The translations under genes and the position numbers were made by a program. This document shows, in pieces, positions 9,681 through 18,810 of a stretch of 64,000 bases of DNA. Each line of letters starts with the position of its first letter. The first letter of the stretch is position 1. Below the pieces are notes generated by a model, which made no database searches, had not been told where the DNA came from, and worked only from the letters and a program-made list of their open reading frames with translations. Origin of the DNA: Microbacterium radiodurans (GTDB taxonomy: Bacteria > Actinomycetota > Actinomycetes > Actinomycetales > Microbacteriaceae); contig NZ_VYRZ01000002.1 of NCBI RefSeq assembly GCF_008710705.1, forward strand, positions 310,001 through 374,000, in the 5' to 3' direction.

Positions 9681-10273
9681 ACCCGCACCCGCTCGCGGAT
9701 CCCGTCGAGCAGCTTCTCGCCGATGCCCGAGACCGACAGCAGATCCTCGACGTTCGTGAACCGCCCGTTCTCCTCGCGCCAGGAGACGATCCGCTGCGCA
9801 AGGGCGGGGCCGATCCGGGGCAGCGTCTCGAGGAGAGCCGCGTCCGCCGTGTTGAGATCGATGACGGCGTCCGCCCCGCCGCCCGCGACGGTGCCGGGAG
9901 CCGGAGCCGGCGCGGCGCCCACCTCCGGGACGATCAGCTGCTCGCCGTCGGAGATCGGGCGGGCAAGATTGACGGCAGCGCGATCGGCCGACGGTGTGAA
10001 GCCCCCGGCCGCCGCGACCGCGTCGACGACCCGAGCGTCGACGGCGAGGCGGTACAGACCGGGAGCAGCCACGGCGCCCGACACGTGGACGTACGCCGCG
10101 GCATCCGCTGTCGTCGAGGTCACCTGTGGCGCCGGCAGCTCGCTCTGCGTCGAAGCCGACGACGTGCGGACCAGACCGACGACGACGGTGAGGGTCGCTA
10201 CCGCGAGGACCAGGACGACGGCCGCGCCGGCACCGATCCTGCGGCGCTGATCCCGTCGTTCGCCCGGCTCCAC
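9677..10273 (-). CDS. comEA: ComEA family helix-hairpin-helix DNA-binding protein
   Basis: 198 aa. One N-terminal membrane helix (about 13-35), an SLBB-like domain (YVHVSGAVAAPGLYRL, about 60-110), a Pro/Ala/Gly linker, and a C-terminal helix-hairpin-helix repeat (about 135-198: DLNTADAALLETLPRIGPALAQRIV, then SVSGIGEKLL). ComEA binds incoming double-stranded DNA outside the membrane and passes it to ComEC. The GTG start is preceded by TAATCT at 10280-10285 with six bases between, so a leaderless start is likely. Confidence 0.93.
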   Translation of the reverse strand: MEPGERRDQRRRIGAGAAVVLVLAVATLTVVVGLVRTSSASTQSELPAPQVTSTTADAAAYVHVSGAVAAPGLYRLAVDARVVDAVAAAGGFTPSADRAAVNLARPISDGEQLIVPEVGAAPAPAPGTVAGGGADAVIDLNTADAALLETLPRIGPALAQRIVSWREENGRFTNVEDLLSVSGIGEKLLDGIRERVRV

Positions 10274-10352
10274 CCGGTCAGATTACGGAGGCGGTCCGCC
10301 CGCCTCGCCGCGCACCGCCGAACCCGGTGGACAGGCGCGCCGGAGACACCGT

Positions 10353-10384
10353 CGGGGAGGGAGCGCAGCGCGCCGTCCTCCCCG
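10353..10384 (-). terminator. weak candidate terminator after leuS
   Basis: An 8-bp GC stem (10353-10360 with 10377-10384) around a 16-base GC-rich loop lies between leuS and comEA. There is no T-run. Confidence 0.35.
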
Positions 10385-10420
10385 CCGCGGGGTCCTCACC
10401 GGAGGATCACCCGGGAACGT

Positions 10421-13003
10421 TCACCGTGCCGTGGTGAAGCTGACCACCTTCGGCGCGCGGACGACGGCGCGCGCGATCTCGCGCCCGTTCAGTGCACGGA
10501 CGACCTTTTCGTCAGCGCGCGCCCGCGCCTCGAGCTCGTCGGCGGAGATCTTCGCGGAGACGCTCAGCGTGCCGCGCACCTTGCCGTCGATCTGCACGAC
10601 GGCCGTGACCGACTCCTCGACGAGGAGCGTCGGGTCGGGCTGACGCCACACCGCGAGGCCGACGAACGGCTGGTAGCCCAGCAGCGACCACATCTCCTCG
10701 GCGGAGTGCGGGGCGAACAGGTCCAGCACCATGGCGATGGCCTCCGCTGCCTCGCGAACCGCCGGGTCGCCGGCGCCGGCGCCGCTGTCGATGACCTTGC
10801 GGGTGGCGTTCACGAGCTCCATGAGGCGTGCGACGACGACGTTGAACTTCGTCTGCTCGACGAGGCCGGGGACGTCGGCCCAGACGCGGTGGGTGACACG
10901 GCGCAGGCCGGCGTCGCCCTCGGCCCAGACGACGTCGGTCTCGCTGTCGACGTCCGCGGCGATCCGCAGCGCCCGCGCGAGGAACTTCGCGGCCCCCGTG
11001 GTCGAGACGTCGGCCCAGTCCTTGTCGTCCTCCACGGGACCGGCGAAGGCGAGCGCGACGCGCAACACGTCGGCGCCGTGGGCTTCGAGCTCGTCCTGGA
11101 AGAGCACGAGGTTCCCCTTGCTCTTCGACATCTTCGCGCCGTCGAGGATCACCATGCCCTGATTGATCAGGCTCGAGAAGGGCTCCGTGAACTCCACGAG
11201 CCCCATGTCGAAGAGCGCCTTGGTGATGAAGCGCGCGTAGAGCAGGTGGAGGATCGCGTGCTCGACGCCGCCGATGTAGAAGTCGACCGGCCCCCACTTG
11301 TCGGCCTCGCGCGCCGCGAACGCCTGCGTGGGATCGTTCGGCGAGAGGAAGCGCAGGAAGTACCACGAGCTGTCGACGAACGTGTCCATCGTGTCGGGGT
11401 CGCGGCGCGCCGGCTCACCCGTCTCGGGATCGGTCGTCGTGACCCACTCGGTCGCCCCGCCGAGCGGGGACGTGCCCTTCGGGGTCAGATCCAGCCCATC
11501 GACCGAAGGGAGCTGCACCGGCAGCTGGTCGGCCGGAACCGGCAGGATGCGCCCGTCGTCCGTGTGGACCATCGGGATGGGCGTCCCCCAGAACCGCTGA
11601 CGCGAGATGAGCCAGTCGCGGAGCCGGTACGTCTTCGCTCCGCGGCCGGTGCCGCTCGCCTCGAGCTGCTCGATGGCACGCGCGATCGCGTTGCGCTTGC
11701 TGAGCCCATCGAGCGCTCCGGAGTTGATCATGCGACCATCGCCGGTGAGCGCGATTCCGGTGCGCACCGGGTCGACGTCGTCGAGACCGGCGCCCGGGTC
11801 GATGGGAACGCCGTCGTCGTCGAGCTCGATCACCGGCATCGCGCCGGTCACCGGCGCTGTGGTGTCGACGACGACGCGCACCGGCAGGTCGAAGGCGCGG
11901 GCGAAGTCGAGATCACGCTGGTCGTGCGCCGGCACGGCCATGACCGCGCCGTGGCCGTAGTCCGCGAGCACGTAATCCGCGGCCCAGATCGGGAGGCGCT
12001 CGCCGTTGATCGGGTTGACGGCGTACCGGTCGAGGAACACACCGGTCTTCGGCCGATCCGCGGTCTGTCGGTCGATCTCGCTGGTCTTCTGGACGGTCTG
12101 CAGATAGTCGCCGAATCGCTTCTGGACCTCGGCGGACGAACCGGCCGCGAGCTCGGCGGCGAGGTCCGAGTCGGGGGCGACGACCATGAACGTCGCGCCA
12201 TGGAGCGTGTCGGGACGGGTCGAGAAGACGGTGACCTTCTCGTCCCGGCCCTCGATGGCGAAGTCGATGTCGGCCCCGACGGAACGGCCGATCCAGTTGC
12301 GCTGCATCTGGATGACCTTCTGCGGCCAGAACCCCTCGAGCTGGTTCAGGTCGTCGAGGAGGCGGTCGGCGTAGTCGGTGATCTTGAAGTACCACTGCGT
12401 CAGCTTCTTCTTCACGACCTCGAAGCCGCAGCGTTCGCAGTGACCGTCCACGACCTGCTCGTTCGCGAGGACCGTCTGATCGTTGGGGCACCAGTTGACC
12501 GGGCTCTCCTTGCGGTAGGCCAGGCCCTTCTCGTGCAGCTTCTGGAACAGCCACTGGTTCCAGGTGTAGTACTCGGGGTCGCTCGTGTGGAGCACGCGGC
12601 TCCAGTCGAACGAGACGCCGTACTCGTGCAGGCTCGACTTCTGCTGCGCGATGTTGTCGTAGGTCCACGCCCGCGGGTCGGCGCCGCGCTTGATGGCGGC
12701 GTTCTCGGCCGGCAGGCCGAAGCTGTCCCAGCCGATCGGGTGCAGCACGTTGTAGCCCCGGTGACGCCAGAAGCGCGCCACGATGTCGGAGTAGAGGTAG
12801 TTCTCGGCGTGCCCCATGTGCAGGTCGCCGGAGGGGTACGGGAACATCGCGAGGACGTACTTACGGGGACGGGTGTCGGCGTCGCCGCCCGCGCGGAACG
12901 GGTCTGCGTCGGCCCACGCCCGCTGCCATCTCGCCTGGATGGCGTGGGCGTCGAAGGCGGAGTTCTCGGGCAGCGCGGCGCGATCAGTCGGGTTACCGGT
13001 CAC
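10421..13003 (-). CDS. leuS: leucine--tRNA ligase
   Basis: 860 aa, normal for bacterial LeuRS (class I). The HIGH-type motif appears as [15 protein letters not shown] near residue 56; Zn-type Cys pairs [12 protein letters not shown] and CERCGFE lie near residues 170-195; a large CP1 editing domain occupies about 220-420; KMSKSKGN is near residue 630 and the anticodon-binding domain follows. The GTG at 13003 gives the compact N-terminus [16 protein letters not shown], and AGGA 7-10 bases upstream serves as ribosome binding site. No T-box or leader peptide is visible in the 54-base gap to pabB. Confidence 0.97.
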   Translation of the reverse strand: MTGNPTDRAALPENSAFDAHAIQARWQRAWADADPFRAGGDADTRPRKYVLAMFPYPSGDLHMGHAENYLYSDIVARFWRHRGYNVLHPIGWDSFGLPAENAAIKRGADPRAWTYDNIAQQKSSLHEYGVSFDWSRVLHTSDPEYYTWNQWLFQKLHEKGLAYRKESPVNWCPNDQTVLANEQVVDGHCERCGFEVVKKKLTQWYFKITDYADRLLDDLNQLEGFWPQKVIQMQRNWIGRSVGADIDFAIEGRDEKVTVFSTRPDTLHGATFMVVAPDSDLAAELAAGSSAEVQKRFGDYLQTVQKTSEIDRQTADRPKTGVFLDRYAVNPINGERLPIWAADYVLADYGHGAVMAVPAHDQRDLDFARAFDLPVRVVVDTTAPVTGAMPVIELDDDGVPIDPGAGLDDVDPVRTGIALTGDGRMINSGALDGLSKRNAIARAIEQLEASGTGRGAKTYRLRDWLISRQRFWGTPIPMVHTDDGRILPVPADQLPVQLPSVDGLDLTPKGTSPLGGATEWVTTTDPETGEPARRDPDTMDTFVDSSWYFLRFLSPNDPTQAFAAREADKWGPVDFYIGGVEHAILHLLYARFITKALFDMGLVEFTEPFSSLINQGMVILDGAKMSKSKGNLVLFQDELEAHGADVLRVALAFAGPVEDDKDWADVSTTGAAKFLARALRIAADVDSETDVVWAEGDAGLRRVTHRVWADVPGLVEQTKFNVVVARLMELVNATRKVIDSGAGAGDPAVREAAEAIAMVLDLFAPHSAEEMWSLLGYQPFVGLAVWRQPDPTLLVEESVTAVVQIDGKVRGTLSVSAKISADELEARARADEKVVRALNGREIARAVVRAPKVVSFTTAR

Positions 13004-13057
13004 CGGTGGTCCTATCTGGGAAGTGCGGGGAACGCGCCGGGGGCGCGGCTTCCCAGG

Positions 13058-14392
13058 CTACCGGACCCGTTCCGCCCACCGGGGCGGCAGCGACGCCCCC
13101 AGGGCGGCGAGCGGAGCGCGGGCCTTCACCGCGACCTCCGCGACCTCCTCATCCGCGTTCGAGAGCCACGTGATCCCGCCGCCGGCACCGACGTAGGCGC
13201 CGCCCGGATGGAAGACGACACTGCGGATCACCATCGCCAGGTCAGCCGCGGAACCGTCCGCGCCCACCCAACCGAAACACCCGGCGTAGGCGCCGCGCGG
13301 GGCGCCCTCGAGTCCGTGGAGGAGCGTCATGGCCGACAGCTTCGGCGCCCCGGTCATGCTGCCCGCCGGGAACGTCGCCGACAGCAGGTCGGCGAACGCG
13401 GTCCCCGGATCCAGCGTCCCGACGACCGTGCTCACGAGCTGATGCACGGCCGGGTAGGACTCGACCGTCAGCAGCTTCTCGACCACGACGCTGCCCGGGC
13501 GGCACACGCGCTGCAGGTCGTTGCGCATGAGGTCGACGATCATGACGTTCTCCGCCCGCTCCTTCGGGCTCGACAGAAGATCGGCGGCGAGTCGGTCGTC
13601 GGCGACGCGATCCTCCCCCCGGGGCCGCGTCCCCTTGATCGGGCTCGTCCGCACCAGATCGTCGTCGACCTGGATGAATCGCTCCGGGCTCGCGCTCGCG
13701 AGGGCGGAGCGGCCGATCCTGATGAGGCCGCCGTGATGTGACGAGGTCGCCGCCCGCAGGCGGAGGAAGACGTCGAGGGGGTCGATGGCCGCGGCATCCG
13801 TCACGCTGAAGCGCGTCGTGAGGCAGAGCTGGTAGGCGTCGCCCCGCCGGATGGCCGCGCGGCAGTCCCCGATGAGCTCGGCGTAGCGATCGGGTGCGAC
13901 ACGCGCCTCCGCGGTGCGCTGGGGCGCCGGAGCGGGCCGGGTGGCGAGGGAGGCCGTTCCCCGTTCGACCCACCCCGCCGCTTCGGTGGCGAAGGCATCG
14001 ATCTCGCGGGGCTCGGCCACGAGCCAGCACTCGCGATGCTCGTGGTCGAACGCGACGAGGCGGGTCACCCGCATCCACGCGCTCGCGGGAGCCGTGGCAT
14101 CGACTCGGGCGGGAGCACCGGCGAGCAGGGCCGCCGCGTCGTACGACTCCCAGCCCACCCAGCCGCCGAGGAACGGACCGGCGGGAGACGTGGGCACCCG
14201 GCCGGTCCGGGATGCCGAGGCGAACGACACGTCGGGCCGGTCGTCCGGCTCGCCGACACCGACCCAGCTCCAGCCGCCGGTGGCGTCGACGCCGCCGTCG
14301 AGCCAGAAGGCGTGCGAGTTCACGATTCCCGCGAAGACGGTGGCGGGGTCGGTCCAGGCGACGCGCTGGTGCGTCGCAGGGGTATCGGGCAC
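13058..14392 (-). CDS. pabB: aminodeoxychorismate synthase component I (chorismate-binding)
   Basis: 444 aa of the chorismate-binding fold. The active-site segment reads PIKGTRPRGED; a Lys in PIKGT is typical of PabB, where TrpE has PIAGT, so folate (4-aminobenzoate) rather than tryptophan synthesis is favoured. Also conserved: ENVMIVDLMRNDL, VHQLVSTV and PAGSMTGAPK. The N-terminal half is divergent. A TAGCCT -10 at 14399-14404 lies six bases before the GTG, back to back with the DedA gene promoter in a 42-base gap. A salicylate or isochorismate role is less likely. Confidence 0.88.
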   Translation of the reverse strand: MPDTPATHQRVAWTDPATVFAGIVNSHAFWLDGGVDATGGWSWVGVGEPDDRPDVSFASASRTGRVPTSPAGPFLGGWVGWESYDAAALLAGAPARVDATAPASAWMRVTRLVAFDHEHRECWLVAEPREIDAFATEAAGWVERGTASLATRPAPAPQRTAEARVAPDRYAELIGDCRAAIRRGDAYQLCLTTRFSVTDAAAIDPLDVFLRLRAATSSHHGGLIRIGRSALASASPERFIQVDDDLVRTSPIKGTRPRGEDRVADDRLAADLLSSPKERAENVMIVDLMRNDLQRVCRPGSVVVEKLLTVESYPAVHQLVSTVVGTLDPGTAFADLLSATFPAGSMTGAPKLSAMTLLHGLEGAPRGAYAGCFGWVGADGSAADLAMVIRSVVFHPGGAYVGAGGGITWLSNADEEVAEVAVKARAPLAALGASLPPRWAERVR

Positions 14393-14434
14393 GATCCCAG
14401 GCTAGAGGCGTGGCATCCCCCGTAGGCTCGGAGG

Positions 14435-15112
14435 GTGAACGAGATCCTCGATGGGATTCTGAACACGGTGCAGAGCATCGACCCCGTGCTGCGGACGATC
14501 GTCGCGGGGATCGCCATCATGCTCGAAACCAGTGTGCTCATCGGACTGATCGTTCCCGGCGACACCGTCGTCATCGTCGCGGCCACCGCCGTGGACGGTG
14601 TGGGCGAGGGAATCGTCCTCGCAGCGGTCGTGGTCGTCGGCGCCCTCACCGGTGAGAGCATCGGCTTCTTCCTCGGACGGTGGCTCGGTCCCCGGTTCCG
14701 GTTCTCGCGTCTGGGCCGGCGCATCGGCGAGCGGAACTGGGTGCGCTCGGAGCTGTATCTGCGCCGCCGCGGGGGGCCGGCGATCTTCCTCTCGCGCTTT
14801 CTCCCCATCCTCCATTCGCTCGTCCCGCTCACGGTCGGCATGAGCGGCTACTCGTACCGCCGCTTCCTCGCCTGGACGACTCCGGCGTGCATCATCTGGT
14901 CGTCGCTCTACGTCGGGGTCGTCGCCGCTGCGGCGAACACGTACCGCGAGGTCTCCGACAACATCCAGTACGCGGGCTATCTCTTCGTCGCCGTGATCGT
15001 CGCATTCCTGCTGCTCGTGGTCCTGATCAAGAAGACGATCTCGCGGCGGGAGGCCCGCCACCTCGCCACCGCGCGTGATGCCTCGCCCGACGGCGATGGC
15101 ATGAAAGACTGA
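14435..15112 (+). CDS. DedA family (VTT domain) membrane protein
   Basis: 225 aa with an N-terminal hydrophobic region (about 18-70), the VTT signature around residues 105-140 (RFLPILHSLVPLTVGMSGYSYRRF) and a C-terminal membrane helix about 180-210. DedA proteins are linked to undecaprenyl-phosphate or phospholipid flipping and to envelope stress. TAGGCT at 14423-14428 with six bases to the GTG indicates a leaderless mRNA. The App1-type gene follows after 4 bases, so the two are one transcript. Confidence 0.92.
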   Translation: MNEILDGILNTVQSIDPVLRTIVAGIAIMLETSVLIGLIVPGDTVVIVAATAVDGVGEGIVLAAVVVVGALTGESIGFFLGRWLGPRFRFSRLGRRIGERNWVRSELYLRRRGGPAIFLSRFLPILHSLVPLTVGMSGYSYRRFLAWTTPACIIWSSLYVGVVAAAANTYREVSDNIQYAGYLFVAVIVAFLLLVVLIKKTISRREARHLATARDASPDGDGMKD

Positions 15113-15116
15113 ACCG

Positions 15117-16145
15117 ATGCCATCGACACCGCGGAAGAACATCCTCTGGCTCGCGCGCGTCGAGCGGCGATTCCACTCCTGGCGCGAGCGCCGTGCACGA
15201 GCACGCGGGCAGCGCCCGACGGTCGCCGCATTCCCGGGGTACGGCGGCGAGGGCTGGGTCCGCGTCCTCGGCCGCGTCCTCATCGCGCCGAAGGTCAAGC
15301 CCCTCGGCGGCGGCGAGTACGCCAGCGTCCGCGGGTGGCGCAGCTTCGCCTCGGTGCCCGTCGCCTTCGCGCAGGTGAGCATCGAGGTCGACGGCGTCAC
15401 GCACGACGTGGTCGCCGACCGCGGCGGTGTGATCGACGTCGAGCTGCCGGGTGACCTCACCCCCGGCTGGCAGACGATCTCGATGTCCGTCGAGGGATCG
15501 GATGTCATCGAGACCCGCGTCTTCATCGTCTCGTCCGACGTCGACTTCGGCATCGTGTCGGACATCGACGACACCGTGATGGTGACCGCCCTCCCCCGCC
15601 CGTTCGTCGCCGCCTGGAACTCCTTCGTCCTCGACGAGCACGCGCGGCAGCCGGTCCCCGGCATGGCCGTCATGCTCGAGCGGCTCACCCGCGACCGGCC
15701 CGGCACCCCCGTGATCTACCTGTCGACGGGCGCCTGGAACGTCGCCCCGACGCTCATGCGTTTCCTGCGCCGCCACCTCTTCCCCTCGGGACCGATGCTC
15801 CTCACCGACTGGGGCCCGACCCACGATCGCTGGTTCCGCAGCGGACAGGACCACAAGGCGGAGAATCTGCAGCGCCTCGCGAAGGAGTTCCCGCATATCC
15901 GCTGGCTGCTCGTCGGCGACGACGGTCAGCACGACGACGCGCTCTACACGGCGTTCGCGAGCGAGCACCCCGACCGCGTCCGCGGGGTGGCGATCCGCCG
16001 GCTCTCCCCCGCCGAGGCCGTGCTCGCGGGTGGTCGTACGGCTGTCAACGACCACGCCGCGGCCGACGTGCCGTGGGTGACCGGCTCGGACGGCGCCGCG
16101 CTCCTCGATCGCCTCACCGACGTCGGGGTCCATCCGGGCACCTGA
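15117..16145 (+). CDS. App1-type phosphatidate phosphatase (DUF2183) protein
   Basis: 342 aa. The C-terminal half holds the HAD-like App1 catalytic domain: SDIDDTVMVT near residue 150 supplies the two catalytic Asp residues, followed by YLSTGAWNV, LTDWGPT, DHKAENLQ and LLVGDDGQHDD. Yeast App1 dephosphorylates phosphatidate; the bacterial substrate is unproven. An N-terminal region of about 130 residues looks like a beta-rich accessory domain. No signal peptide is seen. Joined to a DedA gene, it suggests a membrane-lipid function. Confidence 0.88.
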   Translation: MPSTPRKNILWLARVERRFHSWRERRARARGQRPTVAAFPGYGGEGWVRVLGRVLIAPKVKPLGGGEYASVRGWRSFASVPVAFAQVSIEVDGVTHDVVADRGGVIDVELPGDLTPGWQTISMSVEGSDVIETRVFIVSSDVDFGIVSDIDDTVMVTALPRPFVAAWNSFVLDEHARQPVPGMAVMLERLTRDRPGTPVIYLSTGAWNVAPTLMRFLRRHLFPSGPMLLTDWGPTHDRWFRSGQDHKAENLQRLAKEFPHIRWLLVGDDGQHDDALYTAFASEHPDRVRGVAIRRLSPAEAVLAGGRTAVNDHAAADVPWVTGSDGAALLDRLTDVGVHPGT

Positions 16146-16193
16146 CGCCGCCTCATCGGGCACGGTGTCGGCGGCCCCGCGTACGCTGGAGTG

Positions 16194-16961
16194 ATGTGCG
16201 GTCGATTCGTGGTGGCTCGTGTCGGCTCCGAGCTCGCCGGAGTGCTGCGTGCCGACGTCGTCGCCGACGACCTGCCCGCTCCCTCGTTCAACATCGCGCC
16301 GACGGCGCGGGCGGCGATCGTGCTCGACTCGGCCAAGACCGAGCCGCCGACCCGCCGCATCGCCGCCGCGCGATGGGGGCTCGTTCCCCCGTGGGCGAAG
16401 GACCCCTCGATCGGGTCCCGCGCGTTCAACGCACGGTCCGAGGAGGCTGCCGACAAGCCGATGTTCCGCGGCGCCCTCGCCGCGCGCCGCGCCGTGATCC
16501 CGGCATCCGGCTATTACGAATGGCGGACGGATGCCGGCGGCAAGACGCCGTTCTACATCCGCCCCGAAGCCGACGAGCCGCTGCTGCTCGCCGGGCTGTA
16601 CGAGTGGTGGAAGGACGACGCGCGCGCCGCGGACGACCCGCAGCGTTGGCTGCTGAGTTTCACGATTCTCACGCGGGATGCCGTCGGTGAACTCGGATCC
16701 ATCCATGACCGGATGCCGTTGTTCATCGACGCCGATCACGCCGACGTGTGGCTCGACCCGACCACCGAGTATGCCGGAGACCTGCTCGACGCCGTCGTCG
16801 ATGCCGCGCCGGCTCGTGCCGACGAGCTGATCGCCGTTCCGGTCGGCAAGGCCGTCGGGAACGTGCGCAACGACGACCCGTCGCTCATCGACCCCGTCGA
16901 CGGGACGACAGCGGCGACCGCAGCGGACGGCGCTGCGTCGAGCGCGTCGAGCGCGGAGTGA
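16194..16961 (+). CDS. SOS response-associated peptidase, YedK/HMCES type abasic-site sensor
   Basis: 255 aa. The family needs Cys at position 2, which crosslinks abasic sites in single-stranded DNA after Met removal; the protein must therefore begin MCGRF at the ATG of 16194, not at the in-frame GTG three bases earlier. Also visible are AFNARSE (catalytic Asn), IPASGYYEW (Glu) and SIHDRMP (His). TACGCT at 16182-16187 is six bases before the ATG, supporting this start and a leaderless message. The next gene, a putative DNA glycosylase, overlaps by one base, giving a small DNA-repair pair. Confidence 0.93.
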   Translation: MCGRFVVARVGSELAGVLRADVVADDLPAPSFNIAPTARAAIVLDSAKTEPPTRRIAAARWGLVPPWAKDPSIGSRAFNARSEEAADKPMFRGALAARRAVIPASGYYEWRTDAGGKTPFYIRPEADEPLLLAGLYEWWKDDARAADDPQRWLLSFTILTRDAVGELGSIHDRMPLFIDADHADVWLDPTTEYAGDLLDAVVDAAPARADELIAVPVGKAVGNVRNDDPSLIDPVDGTTAATAADGAASSASSAE

Positions 16962-17854
16962 TGCTCGGGCCCGCGCGCGCGGTCGTCGCCGTCCCGGCGT
17001 CGGAATGGCGAGGGCTCGCGGAGACGCACGACGAACGCGCACTCGCGCTGACGTCGGCACACCGCCGTCGGGCTTCCCGCGGCGAGAAGCATCCGGTCGA
17101 GGACTTCCTCTTCACGTACTACTCCTACAAGCCCGCGGTTCTCCGCCGGTGGCACCCGGGCATCGGCGTCGTGCTCGAGGATGCCGACGAGCGCCGCGCC
17201 TGGCGGTGGTACGCGCCGGTCGGCGACACGGGAGCGGTCGTCGACGACCCGCGTTTCCGCGACGAGAGAGGCCAGCTGTACCGCGGTGTCGTGGGGCTGC
17301 TTCGCGCCACACGGGCACGGACCGCTCAGTTCGGCTGCTTCGGCCTCCACGAATGGGCGATGGTCTACCGAGCCGATCACCTACGGCACGACCTCCCGCT
17401 GCGATTGGGGCCGGCCGGTACCGACGAGGTCGTCGCCGCCTCCGAGCTGCGCTGCACCCATTTCGACGCCTTCCGCTTCTTCACCGCGGAGGCCGTCCCG
17501 CGCAATCGAGAGGTACTCGATCGAGTCGGCGTCAGCGCTCGGGAACAGCCCGGCTGCCTGCACGCCGGTATGGACGTCTACAAGTGGATCGTCAAGCTCG
17601 GCCCGCTCGTTCCCGGCCACCTCCTCCTCGACGCGTTCGAACTCGCGCGCGACATCCGCGAGCTCGACATGCGCGCCTCGCCGTACGACCTGACCGGCTG
17701 GGGCTACGCACCGGTGCCCATCGAGACCGCGGAGGGCAAGGCTCGCTACGTGCGCGAGCAGCGCGCGCTGAGCGAGCGCTCGCAGCTCCTGCGAGGCGCC
17801 GTCCTGGACGCCGTCGGTGTTCCGGACGGCGCCGCCGACGATGTCGTCGCGTGA
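16961..17854 (+). CDS. putative 3-methyladenine DNA glycosylase (actinobacterial family)
   Basis: 297 aa. The ATG overlaps the stop of the YedK-type gene (TGATG). The segment GEKHPVEDFLFTYYSYKPAVLRRWHPG near residues 38-65 matches an actinobacterial family usually named 3-methyladenine DNA glycosylase. I see no helix-hairpin-helix-GPD motif, so the catalytic assignment rests on the family name. The abundance of Trp, Tyr and His (LHEWAMVYRADHLRHDLPLR) is characteristic. Coupling to a base-damage sensor supports a repair role by context. Confidence 0.65.
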   Translation: MLGPARAVVAVPASEWRGLAETHDERALALTSAHRRRASRGEKHPVEDFLFTYYSYKPAVLRRWHPGIGVVLEDADERRAWRWYAPVGDTGAVVDDPRFRDERGQLYRGVVGLLRATRARTAQFGCFGLHEWAMVYRADHLRHDLPLRLGPAGTDEVVAASELRCTHFDAFRFFTAEAVPRNREVLDRVGVSAREQPGCLHAGMDVYKWIVKLGPLVPGHLLLDAFELARDIRELDMRASPYDLTGWGYAPVPIETAEGKARYVREQRALSERSQLLRGAVLDAVGVPDGAADDVVA

Positions 17855-17914
17855 TGCCTGGCCTCGGTGCGAAGACCGCCCCTGATGCGTCCATGTCGGT
17901 GAGGCGCTGAGTTC

Positions 17915-18673
17915 GTGGACACCCTGGGCATCGATCTCGCCGCCGCCCCCGCCGGTACGGCGGGGGCGCTGATCTCCTGGCGGAACGGGGAGGCCACCCT
18001 CACCGATCTCCGGGTCGGCCTCGATGACGCGGACATCGTCGAGCTGGCGGATGCCGCCGACGTCGTGGGGATCGACTGTCCGCTCGGCTGGCCGGACTCC
18101 TTCGTCGCGTTCGTCTCCGCGCACGCGCACGGCGTCACGGACCCGCGAGAGGTCGACGGCGGTCCCGAGTGGCGCCGGTCCCTCGCCTACCGGGTGACGG
18201 ATTTCGTCGTGCACGAGAAGACGAACCGCTGGCCGTTGAGCGTCTCCACCGATCGCCTCGGTGTGACCGCGCTCCGTTGCGCGGGTCTCCTCCACCGCCT
18301 GCGCCCCGACGGGCCCCCGCTCCGCCGCTCGGGCGAGGACGGCGTCTTCGAGGTCTACCCCGGTGCTGCGCTTCGTGGCTGGGGGTTCGACACGCGCGGC
18401 TACAAGACGTCGCATTCGGCGCGCGAGACGCTGATCGGGCGCCTGCACGCGGAGGCACCGTGGCTCACGCTCGGTCCTCTCGAACGACTGATGGTCAGCT
18501 CGGCCGACGCGTTCGATGCCGTCATCGCATCACTCGCGACGCGCGCCGCCGGCCGCGGTCTCTTCGAGAGGCCGAGTACTGCTCACCTCGAGGCTGCGCG
18601 CCGGGAGGGCTGGATCGCGCTTCCGGAGGGGCCGCTCGCTCGCCTCGTGCGAGGAACCACAGATCAGGACTGA
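17915..18673 (+). CDS. DUF429 domain protein
   Basis: 252 aa. The start GIDLAAAPAGTAGALI and the VVGIDCPLGWPDSF segment fit DUF429, an RNase H-fold family with conserved Asp residues and unknown function. Later conserved pieces include YRVTDFVVHEKTNRWPLSVSTD and FEVYPGAAL. The GTG is preceded by GAGGCG about ten bases upstream, so it is probably translated with a ribosome binding site. It lies downstream of the repair pair with a 60-base gap; the tRNA-Ala terminator lies just beyond it. Confidence 0.8.
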   Translation: MDTLGIDLAAAPAGTAGALISWRNGEATLTDLRVGLDDADIVELADAADVVGIDCPLGWPDSFVAFVSAHAHGVTDPREVDGGPEWRRSLAYRVTDFVVHEKTNRWPLSVSTDRLGVTALRCAGLLHRLRPDGPPLRRSGEDGVFEVYPGAALRGWGFDTRGYKTSHSARETLIGRLHAEAPWLTLGPLERLMVSSADAFDAVIASLATRAAGRGLFERPSTAHLEAARREGWIALPEGPLARLVRGTTDQD

Positions 18674-18681
18674 AAACCAAG

Positions 18682-18707
18682 AAGCCCCCCGATGAACCGG
18701 GGGGCTT
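18682..18707 (-). terminator. terminator for tRNA-Ala (also for the DUF429 gene)
   Basis: A 9-bp stem of AAGCCCCCC and its complement (18682-18690 with 18699-18707) around an 8-base loop. On the minus strand it is followed by CTTGGTTTTC and on the plus strand by a short T-run. Confidence 0.85.
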
Positions 18708-18711
18708 TCGG

Positions 18712-18784
18712 TGGACCTGAGGGGACTCGAACCCCTGACCCCCTGCATGCCATGCAGGTGCGCTACCAGCTGCGCCACAGGCCC
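18712..18784 (-). tRNA. tRNA-Ala (GGC)
   Basis: A 73-nt cloverleaf: acceptor GGGCCTG pairs with CAGGTCC, the D arm holds GGCGCAGCTGGTAGCGC, the anticodon loop ATGGCAT gives GGC, and the T loop is GGTTCGAGTCC. The discriminator is A and the CCA end is not encoded. It lies 26 bases beyond rsfS and may be its cotranscript. Confidence 0.96.
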
Positions 18785-18810
18785 TCGTTCCCGCTCTCGC
18801 GGCAACTCGT

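Noticed and set aside
13004..13057. T-box or leader peptide before leuS
   Set aside because: The 54-base gap has no T-box core, Leu-codon run or terminator-antiterminator pair.
9449..13741. 1430-aa reading frame on the plus strand over comEC, comEA and leuS
   Set aside because: It is antisense to several clear genes and has no recognisable domain.
13058..14392. trpE (anthranilate synthase) instead of pabB
   Set aside because: The active-site segment has PIKGT, with Lys as in PabB, and no trp genes are near.
16191..16193. GTG at 16191 as start of the YedK-type gene
   Set aside because: It would add a second Met before the catalytic Cys, which must be residue 2; the -10 spacing also fits 16194.
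18712..18784. tRNA-linked integrated element
   Set aside because: No integrase, direct repeat of the tRNA end or foreign-looking genes next to tRNA-Ala; the same holds for tRNA-Pro and tRNA-Gly.
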